From Telopea speciosissima (Eukaryota; Streptophyta; Magnoliopsida; Proteales; Proteaceae): a DNA stretch of 64,000 bases. Under the pieces are notes generated by a model that saw nothing but the letters and a program-made list of their open reading frames with translations, did not search any database and was not told the DNA's origin. The translations under genes and the position numbers were made by a program. Numbering within the stretch: position 1 is the first letter of the stretch; each line of letters begins with the position of its first letter. Positions 10,403 to 22,400 of this stretch are shown here, piece after piece. The stretch covers positions 7,513,568 through 7,577,567 of the forward strand of contig NC_057925.1 of NCBI RefSeq assembly GCF_018873765.1, given 5' to 3'.

Positions 10403-13400
10403 ATGAGCGGGGCTGGGAAGATGGTCTGCGTCACAGGCGCTTCTGGGTACATCGCCTCATGGCTGGTGAAGCTTTTGCTCTCCAAAGGATACACTGTTAA
10501 AGCTTCTGTTCGCGACCCAAGTCAGTATATATCTTCTCTCTCTCTCTCTATCTATCTATCTATTATTAATTTCTTATTCAATTTACTGTGCTTCATATTT
10601 ACTGTCTCGTAGCTGATCTATTGTCTATACTCTATTTTGAGAATTGATTCTGGCCTACTTTACTAGAGTCTTCAATTAGTTCTATTTCGATTCTGGTTGG
10701 AATTATAGGATACCCATTACAGGGTATTGCCCTTATCATCTCGAATCCACCCTTTCATTTGAGTGCTGGGGTTATTATGGCTGCCCTTGACACGATCGTT
10801 GAGATGAAGTGTTACACTTGCAAATGGGTATTATCTCAAATAGGTTGTGTAGAAACTTAAAGGATCCCAAAAACCTTGTTTCACACTCGATTCTCTCATT
10901 TTGGTATTGTCATGAATCACCTCAGAAGGTCTGACGATCATAATCTGGGTCGTCACCACATCCCATGCTGTAAAGAAAGAATGCAATTTTGTTTCTAAGG
11001 TGATTGGTCACACACATATTTAATAATTTCTGAATTCTTTTAGCCTTTTTTACCTGTAAATGATGAATTTTATTAACTGCTATAGCAGCTATAGTTTTGC
11101 GGATTGTAGTGCCATTGTTGGAAATGAAGAATGTCGAGTTTCAAACTGTCATGGACAAAAATTGGTCAACCAGTAACATTATATGCCCCTTAAGGTCATG
11201 ATTTGAATGAACCGATAGGTTGGCTTGATTAGAAATGGCAAATATGATAACTAGAGTATGCTAATACCTCTGTTCCTCACTGACATTTAATGTTGCAACT
11301 TCTAACTTTATAGTGTTGTTGATGAATACATAGCCCTTTGTATTTCCCATCCATATTGGTCTCTTTTTTCTAGTTTCTTTACTCAGTCCAGAATCCAGGT
11401 ATTCTTAAAGGGTCCTGCCTGCAAATGATGTTTGGTCTACCATAGTTTTTCTTTCATCACATGGAACCTACTCACTGCATGAAGCTCCAGCCTGCAGGGT
11501 CTGGGGAGGATCATAATGTACCCAGCCTTACCGCTTTGTGGAGAGGCTGTTTCTCAACTTGAACCAGCGACCACTAGGTCGCAATGGAGCAACCTTACCA
11601 TTGCCCTGAGGCCTGCCCTCTCAGTTTTGTTATTCTAAGCAATCAATATATATCTTGGAACTGTTTCTATTTGTTTTTTATGCCATAAAACATGCTATTC
11701 TCATCCGAGGACATTAAAGGCATTTTATTTCCTACTAAATTAAATTCAATGTGTTAGTCAACTTCTTTCATTAATTTTCTTTTCTGCATTTGATAATAGA
11801 AAGTCCTTGTAAATTCATATTTCCAGATCAAAGGATGAACCACGAATAAAAAGTCACTCAGTTATCGTCATGCTTTTCCATCATGACTCTTTGGAATAAC
11901 ACGTGTGAGTCTTCTTGTTGTTTTTCTTTAAATTCAGTTCATATGATGTTGCAGATGATCCAAAGAGGACTGAACATTTACTTGCTCTTGATGGGGCCAA
12001 GGAAAGACTTCGTTTATTCAAAGCAAACTTATTGGAAGAAGGATCATTTGATTCTCCAGTGGATGGATGTGAAGGTGTTTTTCATACAGCATCTCCATTT
12101 TACCATGCAGTCACGGACCCACAGGTTCATTCCTATTACATCCCTTGAGATAGTTTCAACTTTTATTTTTCATTTCATAATTTTGTTTACTGTCAAGGCT
12201 TTATTGCTTCATTTTTCATATCATGCCTTACAGCCTTACTGTTATTTTCGATTTCCAGTTGTATAAAGAACTTATCCTATAATACTGCACTGGACTTCCT
12301 TCCCCACCCCCTTCCTCTTTTGGTTTTGTTCTGCATGATTATAAGCTTTTTCTCTTGCTTAATGGTATTTACACTGTCTTGTTCATGTGTGGATGATATT
12401 TATTTAATTTTATCATTTTGAAGAAATTACATTGGATTTGTATTTGATAGGGAAAGTTCTGAGAGTTGCAAGCTGCCTTACTCTGAGTCTACCTGAACTT
12501 GGGCCTAACTTTGTCTATGGAATGATTTTGGAAGCATTTCCAGACCTCAGTTTTACTTTCGCTGAAAATGTCCTTGAGACTTTGGGAACCAGAGCCTGAC
12601 CATATGCATTATGCATTATAATGCTTCCTTTATCAACTTTATTAATTGGTTAGGGATAAGAATGTTCTGAAAATTGATAAGATTTTAGTTCAAGCCTTTC
12701 CAAGCTCAACATAATGTACTTTTAGCTTCTTAAAAATTGCAATTGGAGCTGATATTTCTTCAGCCAACCACCCTGATATCCACATGAGTTAAGGAATGAA
12801 TACATTGGGTTGGGCTTGGGGTGGCTCACAACCCAACCTAACTGGTCCAAGTTGCATTCTTACAAATTGAGGTTCAAAACTGTGTTCATGAGTTACTGGA
12901 CAAGCTAGCTTGGTGTAATGTGTATATACCCCTTTTGGTCTCCATATATGTGAGAATCAACGAATCTGGTAGTCAAGTCATTGTACTGAACTTTGATCCA
13001 AATAGCATTGGGAAAGAAAGAAATGCACGGGGTACCTGAAATCATGTGTGAATAATTAACAATCATTTTTTGCCAGAATCCTGAAACGGAAACTCTTTTG
13101 TCTTTTTTTTCCCCTCACTTCTTTTAATAAATAAAATTGTATAATTAAATTAAGATGCAAACAAATGATCTGAGGCAATTCAATTCTGTTACAACTTGAT
13201 CCTGTTAGTTTGAATGAGTCATGTTCCACAGAGGGAGTATTCTTTTTCTCATGTCAATTTTACTGGAACTAATAAATGGGAGTACATTCAACAACTGTTC
13301 ACTTGCATGTACAGCTCTGTTATAAAAATAAGCTCGATGGCCCTTGATTCTTGTGCTTTCAATTCATGCTACTAATAGTATCCCTTCAACATTATCCTTC

Positions 13401-16400
13401 ACAATAAAACGACACCTGAACAAGTGATTGATTCTGTCATTTGGGATAGACATACAGCGCTGAAACCTGCCTCATGGAAAGGAATAACTTGAGGAATAGG
13501 GAGACAAATTTTGAGCCGCAAACTCAGATGCTGCATGTCAGAGCTAGTTTGAAGCAGGTTACTGCTGTGAAAAACAGGTAGGAGTTGTTGTTCTGAACTA
13601 GTTTGGGCATGTAGCTGATGAATATACAAGTTAGGGAATTTATTTTTCATTCTTTCTTACCTAAAAACTGTCAATTGGGTTTCCACTGAACTAAGGGCCA
13701 TCAATGGTTCTCAGGTGTGTTGAAGAGTGAATACAGAGAAAATATATACAGAGTTCTTTGGGATTGCAACCCAAAAAGTGCCCATCCTGCTCTTCAAGTT
13801 TTCCCCCTGTCATTTGGCAAGTTCCAAACACTGCATGCAGTGCTAAAGCACAAAAACAGCCACCTTTTCCATCCTAAAATGTATGTGCATATCTTTGTTT
13901 GCACACATATCTATCGGAGATTACCTCCAAACACACGATGGCCCACAAAAAGTCATTTTTATGTGTAGATGTTAATGTACTGCATCGATATTTATGTAAA
14001 GTTGTAAACATGTGGATATATGTTTAATCATTGTACTAGAATGTAAAGTCCTTTTATTTTTTTTCTCTCTCTCTCTCTCTCTCTTTCTTTGGGGGGGGGG
14101 GGGGGGAGAGGAAGGGGGGTCACCAAGCCAGACTCCTTGAGAAATTGGACTCTAATTATTCTGTCAATATTCTTGATTGAGACCAATCCTGTTTCCAAGT
14201 CCATTTTTTTTTGGTAAATGAATATATTACCGAACCCCGAGAGGGGGAAAGGAAAGGGGAACCAATGTACAAGAAAAGAAAAGAAAAGAAGCAGAAAGAG
14301 AGGGGAGGGGGGAGGCGGCCAGCCAGCCTACGCAGAGGAGGGAGGCCGCAGAAGGGCAGTATCAAGGCCCCAAAAAAAATCAAAATATGTCTGTTTCTGA
14401 AGTTGTCCTTGCAATGTCGCTGCCGGATATAGCTAAGCTTGGACGAAACATCGGAGGAGATGGCTTTCCAAATCGTATCGAAAGATCTAGATTTGGAAGT
14501 TCATCTCCTAATATTTTTCTCCAACCAGATATGGTGAACTGCAGCGCTAAAAACAAGCTTCCCAATAGTGTCACAAATAGAGTTCCCTGGGAAATTCTTG
14601 AGCAACCAAAGCCATTCACGGTCAAAGCTCCTAACTCTTCTAGTCCGCAGCCAGATGGAAGACAAGGCCTTGTTTCAGATGGTGGAGGTGAAGGGGCAGT
14701 CGAAGAAGAGGTGAGAGGTGCCTTCTTGGCTAATCCAGCAAATGTTACAATCGGGGGAAGCTGGGATGGTGCGGTGGATGAGGAAAGCTTGGGTAGGCAG
14801 GCAATGTCTGAGGGTTCTCCAAACAGTGAGGCTGTGGCGGGGAATGTGGCCCTTGAACCAGACTAGGTTGTGTTAGGGAACAAGAGGGCTAGGGTCCCTA
14901 GAGAGGTTCCAAGCAGAAGAAGAGGTGAAGATACCTTTGGATGAGGGAAGCCAGTTAACCCGGTCCACATGACGGGGAGTGTTGGGCTGGATGGGGGGGA
15001 GAGATGCCCAGATCTGAGTGATGATGGATGGATTAAGGTTAGGAGGGGGAGACCAGCGGCCATCAGAAATGTGGGTGGAGACATTTGCATCCTCAGGGAG
15101 GCCAGAGGAATAGATTGCTCTAGGACCAAGCAGGTTGTAGAGGATCCCAAGAGAGTGCCAAGGGTCAAGCCAGAGGGAAGTGGAGGTGCCATCCGCAATG
15201 GAGCAAGAGATGCCCTGGAGAGCAAGGGGGCGGAGGGAGAGGATCTTCCGCCAGATCCAAGAGGAGTCAGTCGGGGTTTTGATTGTCCAAATGGAGTCAG
15301 ACTTGAGGAGGTAGGATTGGACCCAGGTGACCCAGATAGAGTTGTGGTGAGAAGAGATTTTCCACAGAAGCTTGAGAATGTCTGTCGCATTAGAGTCACG
15401 AATGCGGCGGAGGCCCAGACCACCCTCTGATTTGGGGAGACAAATGGACTTCCAGCTGGTCGGGTAGAGAAATCTGGTGGTATCTTTTCCTTTCCAAAGG
15501 AAGGCATTGAGTATGTGTTCAATGGCCCTGATGGTGGAATTAGGGATGTTGAAAATACCGGTCCAGTAGATGTAAGAGGCTTGGAGGACTGAGGGAATGC
15601 ATTCGAGTCTTCCAGCATAGGAGAGGAGCTTACCTTTCCAGAGCTGGAGGAGCTTGCGAATGTTATCGAGCATAGAAGTGCAGTGGTGGCTAGAGAGCAT
15701 GGCAGTGATCAGGGGAAGGCTTAGGTAGGTGACAGGAAGGGAGCCAATAGTGAAGCTAGTGAGCTGACGAAGAGCCTCTTTGGAAGAATCCGGGATACCA
15801 GAGAGGAAGATTTTGGACTTGAGAAGGTTGACAAGAAGCCCGGACAGAGACTCAAAGAGATGAAGAGAGTCCATGATGACAGAGATAGAGGAGTGGGAGG
15901 CCTTGGAGAAGATCATCAGGTCGTCTCCAAAGGCCAGATGGGAGAGATTGCTGTGTTTGCATTTAGGGAGGGGAGAAATGAGATGGAGGTCCGTCTTAGC
16001 TTGGAGGCTTCTGGACAGGACTTCTAAGGCAAGGGAGAAGAGGACAGGAGAGAGAGGGCAGCCTTGGCGAATGCCAACCTTGGAGCGGAAGAAGCCTGCA
16101 GGGGTGCCATTGACTAGCACAGAGAAGGAGGGGGACGAGATGCAGGCATGGATCCAACGAACAAAGACAGGGGGGAAACCCATGAGGGAGAGAACATCAC
16201 AAATGAAGTCCCAACGGATCGAGTCAAAGGCTTTGTGGAGGACAATTTTCAGGAGGACCGCGGGGGAGTGAGATTTGCGGTCAAAACCACGAACAATCTC
16301 AGAGCAGAGAATAATATTGTCCGCAATACTTCGGCCAGAGATGAAGGCCGATTGGTTGGGACAAAAGGGAGGGGATGTCAAGCTTGATTCGGTTGGCGAG

Positions 16401-19400
16401 AATCTTAGCAATGAACTTGTAGATGAGGTTGCAAAGGGAGATGGGCTGAAAATCGGACAGAGAAGAAGCCCCATCTTTTTTGGGGATGAGGCAAATGAAG
16501 GTTTGGTTGATCTGAGGAAGCTAATCCGGCTTGAAGAAGAAACTGCGGATAGCTTTGAATACCTCACCTTTGATAGAGTCCCAGCGGCTTAGAAAAAACC
16601 CCATGCTGAAGCCATCTGGGCCAAGGGCTTTGTTGGCCTTATGGGAGAGGATAGCCAAAGAGATTTCCTCATTGGAGGGAATGGCGATGAGGGAATCGGA
16701 GAGGGAAGAGGGGATGAATTTATCAATGAGCCCCAGCGGGATAGGGGTAGGGGGGAGGGAGGGGTTGAAGAGAGAGGAGAAGAAGGAGGAGGCGACCTCT
16801 TTAATATCAGGGGGGAAGTGAGGGAGGATCCATCAGCGGCGGTAAGCTGGGTGATGGAGTTAGAGTTCTGCCTGGCTTTAAGAGAGCGATGGAAATACGC
16901 AGAATTCGAATCTCCAAGTTCAAGCCACTTGGAGCGGGATTTTTGATGCAGGAAGCTCTCCTCGAGCAGGGAGAGGGAAGAAAGCTCTTCGGAGAGACGC
17001 TTTTCATCAGCGGCAAAGCCCAGGTTGAGAGGATCGGACTGAAGCTTAAATTGGACCATTGAAAGATCCGACCGACAAGAAGAAAGCCTGGAAGGGATAT
17101 TACCGAAGGTGGAGAGATTCCAACGGCGGAGGGCCACTTTGGCATTGCGAAGCTTTCTAGCTAGGGCAATCAAGGGCCGAGACCGGGATGCGCCAAGCTT
17201 TCACGATAGTGCCGTGAAAGAGGGGGTGAGAAGTCCACATGTCAAAGAATTTGAAAGGCTTGGGACCAAAGGAGGAGTAAGGTTGGATGTGGATGAGACA
17301 GGGGCAATGGTCAGAGAGACCCTAAAGAAGAAAAGAGGCGTGGGAGAGGGGAAAGGAGGAGAGCCAAGCTTCATTGACAAGGAAACGGTCAAGTTTACAG
17401 GCGATACGGTCCGGACCGACACGATGGTTGTGCCAAGTGAGAGGGGAGCCGGACCAACAAAGGTCGTCCAACCAAGATCCTCAATGCAATCATTGAAAGG
17501 GTCCACCACCGAGAGATCAATGGGCCTGCAGCCTAATTTCTCAAGCTGGGAATGGACCACATTAAAATCTCCGCCGATTCCCCAGGGGAGGGAGTCCATA
17601 CCGGCCTTGAGGAGGAAGAGATCAGCCCAGAGGGGAAGACGGTCAATGGCCTGATTAGAAGCGTAGACCACAGAGATATAGAAAGGGGAGGGTGAGTTGT
17701 GAAAGGAGACACAGAGATGGACAAATTGGGAAGAGGAGTGGGAAAGGGAGATACTGAGTTTGGAGGGATCCCAGAGAATCCAGATCTTGCCAGAAGGAGA
17801 GTGGTTATAATTGGACAGAAAGGACCAAGAAGGAGCAACGGAGGCAGCGATGCGGGACGTGTTGTCCTGGAGGACACGGGTCTCAAGGAGAGCACAGAAG
17901 GAAGAGTTGGAGGATTTGATGGAGGAACGAATCTCGAGGTGCTTGGCCAAGGAATTAAGACCACGGACGTTCCAAAGAAAGCCAGAAAACATGGAGACTA
18001 ATGGGATGGGGGGGCACCGAAATCCTAGGAGGAGTGCTCCTGTGACGCCTGCGGGCGTAGGCAACAGCTGGGCTAGCTACAAGGGGCCTGCAAGAGGGGA
18101 GGGGCAAAGCCACCCCAGGAAGGAAGGGGTGGAACCAAGCTGAACGGGCTAACTGGGAAGGGGAAGGGGGGGGGGGGGAGGAGACAAAGGGGGTTCCACG
18201 GAAGGGATGGGTGGCACAGAGGTGGAACGGGAGAGGGTTTGGGGGGCACAAAGATGGTCAAAGGTAGTGGGACTGAGGGTGGGTGGGGGGTTGAGCTCAT
18301 TGGTGGGCTTAGGATTGGGGTAGGAAAGTTGATATAGGTGGGCTGGGTACTGGGTTTTGGGTGGGCATGATTAATGGACTGAGGGTAAGTGGGGGAGAGG
18401 GGTGGTGATTGGGCCGAGAAGATGGGCCCTGCAAGGGGAGGGGCTGAAGCGCACTGGGACGAGAGAGGTGTAAAGGGGGATGGTGACGTGTTGGGGGCAA
18501 AGAGGGGGTGGGTAAAAGTGGGGGTAGAAATGTAAAAGAACCAGGGGATAGGGGAATAAAACAAGACGAAGGAGAGGGGGGGTCATACCGAGACTGAACA
18601 GTCGAGAGACTTTTGTGCAAATGGCAAGGGGCGTTACCCAGGTTACTCTTAGCAACAAAATCAGACATGCAGGAGACCATTTCCGGTAAGGGGGAGATAG
18701 CGAGGCCAGGCGTATCTTCCAGCCGTGGTTGGTGAGACGTCAGCAGCGACTGGTCGAGGGCTTCTGCAACTATCGCAGACATCTCACAGCTAATCCCAGT
18801 GGCAGAGGCAGCGCCAATGTCGGGGGCAGCAATCGAGGCCTCGGCTAGAGGTGGAGACTTGTCGCGGTGGCGACGACAATGGTTGTTCCAGCAGCGGTGA
18901 CGGGTTGGAGATCTTCCACGGGGATACGAGTCGATCGAAGCATGTGACGGTGGTCCAGGCTGGATCTCTAAACCTGCGGGGATATCAGATTCCATCGGAG
19001 GAGGTGCTGAGGTCGACGATGGAACCAGGAGAGGAGCCAGTAAGGGCAGGGGGCCCGTCGATTCCATCAGAAGGGTTTCTGGAGTCGACGATGGAACCGG
19101 AATGGACGACAGAGAGATGACGGAGCTTGCTGGTTCCATCGGAGCAGTTACTGGGGTCGATGATGGAACCGAGAGAGAAGACAGAGAAGTAAAGGATTCC
19201 GGCGACGTTGAAGATTCCGGCAAGCCTTCAGAAACAGAGAAAGCAGATTTGCCTTCAGGTACAGTGGATGCAGTAATGCCTTCAGGAACAGTGATAGCAG
19301 ACTTGCCGGAGCAATTGGTGGAGGAGTGACCAAAGACTCTGCATTGGATGCAGTGGGGGGGGGGGGGGAGCCGGCAAGCCTTCAGAAACAGAGAAAGCAG

Positions 19401-22400
19401 ATTTGCCTTCAGGTACAGTGGATGCAGTAATGCCTTCAGGAACAGTGATAGCAGATTTGCCGGAGCAATTGGTGGAGGAGTGACCAAAGACTCTGCAATG
19501 GATGCAGTGGGGGGGGGGGGGGAGTCAATCGGATTTGACAAGTTTTTCAAAGGAGAACCCATCTTCTTCCACAATTGTGATGGAGGAAGGGGGAGGGTTA
19601 TCAGCAGAGAAGTCAATGCACACCCTAGCAAAAGATAGCCTATCCAAGCGATGGGTGCGAGCATCTTTGTATAGGGGATAGCCCAAGATAGAACCAATTC
19701 TGCTAAGGCCATCAGGACTCCAATATTGAAGAGGAAGACCAGGTAGGGCAATCCACAAGGGAATAGAGCTGAGGTCAACCTTGTGGAGTTGGATGTAGGG
19801 GTTCCACTGGCGAAGGAAGATTGGCTTGGAACCAACAAGCTAGGGAGCACCATCCAGAGCTCGTGCTTTAGCCTCGTCGGAGAAGAACTTGAAAATGAAG
19901 ACACTGTTATCTAGGAGGAAGGTGCCCAGGATGCCTTGAGCTTTCCACTATTTGGTTAAGGAAGGACGAGAGCCCAGGAAATGTCCAACAAAGCAGGACT
20001 GCCGTTTGGATATTTCAGGAGACAGGATGTTGTTTGGACAGAGGGCAAAGGAGGAGCCATCTTCAGATGAGGCAGGCTGAACGAAGTGCAGTGAATGACC
20101 AGAGCTAGAAGAGGGTGAAGGTTGAGAGACTAGAGAGGCCCAGGATTGCGGTCCTGGAAGGAGGTTGGAGCCAGGAGAGGGGGGCGAGATGGCGGAGTGA
20201 ATGGGGTGGTGGAAGGGGGAATGGAGATGGAGGGGGTGAGGAGATGGTGGTACCGGAGGGGGCAGAGGATGGTGGTGGTGGAGGTTGGGGGGGTGTTTGC
20301 CGGCGGGGGGGAGGGGGGTTTGAGCTCATGACATCAGGACCGAGCCAAAAAGATTTTACCGATCAGCCTCCTCCATTTTAATTTCACTGCCAACCTGTTT
20401 CCAAGTCCATTGAGCAACAGTAAACATGAGATCAGATCTAACATAAGAAAGGAATTTTAGTTTGTATAGGTCTCCTTTGGATTTTCAGTGGAAATTTCAG
20501 TACATAGAGGAGAGAAAAGAAAGATAAGTTAAATGGACTGTTTATCTTGGGGTCATTTATTTTGTAAGTTTACCACAAACCTAAATCCTTCAAGTGATGG
20601 ATCAGTGCTAGTCCGCAAGCCATAATCTTCACAATTCCCAGTCATTAGATGGCCAAGTAAGTGACAAATACTTTAATCAACTTAATCTTGAGTATAATGG
20701 GTGTAGTTCTACATTGTTATCATTATAAAATCCTAATTGCATTGGACACGTTAAAACACAAGCTCAAAACTAGACTGGACTTCTTGAACTTCTACTCTCA
20801 TGTTCTATTGACATTGCAGCTCAAATAGTGACCAGCTGTGATTGTGAGAAAAACCTTCGATGTAAAAACTGCTTTAATCATGACTGACTACTGGCTTCAA
20901 AGGTAGAAACTTATCTGAACTTGACTCAGTTTTGCAACCAAGGACCACTTGAGCTCATTGATTGAGGCCAAATTAAAATTCCCAGCTAAACATATGAGCC
21001 CTGAACCCATATTGTGAGTGACCGGAAGGGAAGAGCTGTTTAGATTGTCCATGAACTTTCACATAGGTTATTTTTGGCTGTTTAATGCTGTTTGGCATCT
21101 CTGTTTGTCTTCCTCGGCTCCATAATGGGTGGTTGCTTCTTCTGAAATTAATGTTGACTAGCATCTGGGTAACCATTGGACTGTTGGAAATGGATCTAGT
21201 TGAGGTCTCAGGATTTTCATCATGTAGTTAAATCATTTCCCTATGTATTAACCTTTTGTTTTACAATTATAAATATCCTACATTCATATTAAACATCTGT
21301 GACTGTTCTGATTAATGTTCATTCTCTGTTTCACTCTGCATTTCAGGCTGAATTAATTGATCCTGCATTAAAGGGGACTCTTAATGTTCTTGGATCCTGT
21401 GCAAAAGCTCCATCTGTTAAAAGAGTGATTGTAACATCCTCTGTAGCTGCAGTTGCATACAATGGAAAACCTCGAACTCCAGATGTGGTAGTTGATGAGA
21501 CTTGGTTTTCAGATCCAGCGTTTTGCAAAGAGATGAAGGTGTGTGGTTGTGCATTGTTGAGGTTCATGAGGTCTTCGACTGGTTCTATGAATGTCTTTGA
21601 CATTTCAATCTTCTGCTCCACTACTTGTTTTTGAAATTTTTTTATGGATTTTTCAAGGATAATGTATTTTAAGCTGATGGTCCAAAATGAAAATATTACT
21701 GTATTGTGGATTTACTAATGACTGGTCCATTATACCTAATGAGCTTCTTGTTCCCTTATAGATGTGGTATGTACTTTCGAAGACCTTGGCTGAGGAGGCT
21801 GCCTGGAAATTTGCAAAAGAGAAGGGGATGGACATGGTTACAATAAATCCGGCCATGGTGATTGGTCCTCTTTTACAGCCAACACTAAATACAAGTGCTG
21901 AAGCAATTCTGAACATAATAAATGGTATGCTTACGTATTATTTAAGTTCTTTTCTCCCTCTCCCTTCCCCCTCCCCCCAACACCTTTTCTTTTCTCTCAC
22001 AACCCTCTCTCCAATCACAGCAAGTAAAATATTTTCCTCATTCTTATTTGCCTAAATTGTTTTCTGTGTTGGATATGAATGACTAGTAGTATTCTTTTCA
22101 GGTTGGTCAGAGCCTGCTTCAGAATTTTAACATAGATAACACAATTGTCTTCCTTTTGGGGATTGAGCCCTTTAGAGATCCGTGAGATCTAGCTAACTTA
22201 ATTGACCAAACTATGGATCTATCGAAAATGAAAGGTTACTGGATTGCCAGGTTATGAGTTAAGTTGTACCAAGGTACTGCTTCTATACAGTGAAATTTCT
22301 CAATACAAGCTTTTGGGAAAATGGAGCAACTTGTTCTGGTTCGACCATGAAGGTTACGGAAATAACCCTTTTAAGAAACATTAGACCTTCAGAAATTCCT

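Larger units (their letters stand above)
14206..20393 (-). mobile_element. Near full-length L1-type LINE in intron 2 of paralog 1
   Basis: The element is antisense to the host gene. A T-run at 14204-14212 on the plus strand is its poly(A) end. The 5' end lies at about 20393, just outside the proline-rich ORF1 start. It has the standard plant L1 order: ORF1 (RNA-binding protein with DUF4283-like and CCHC zinc knuckle), then ORF2 (APE endonuclease, reverse transcriptase, zf-RVT). Both ORFs are broken. Length is about 6.2 kb, close to full size. The flanking 17-18 bp duplications are near perfect. The GC-rich, G-on-plus-strand composition contrasts sharply with the AT-rich intron around it. Confidence 0.92.

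Noticed and set aside
14387-18143. Several plus-strand open frames of 100-180 codons across the LINE region
   Set aside because: They are antisense shadows of the GC-rich LINE ORF2 and ORF1, without codon or motif support. The minus strand holds the recognisable endonuclease and reverse transcriptase.
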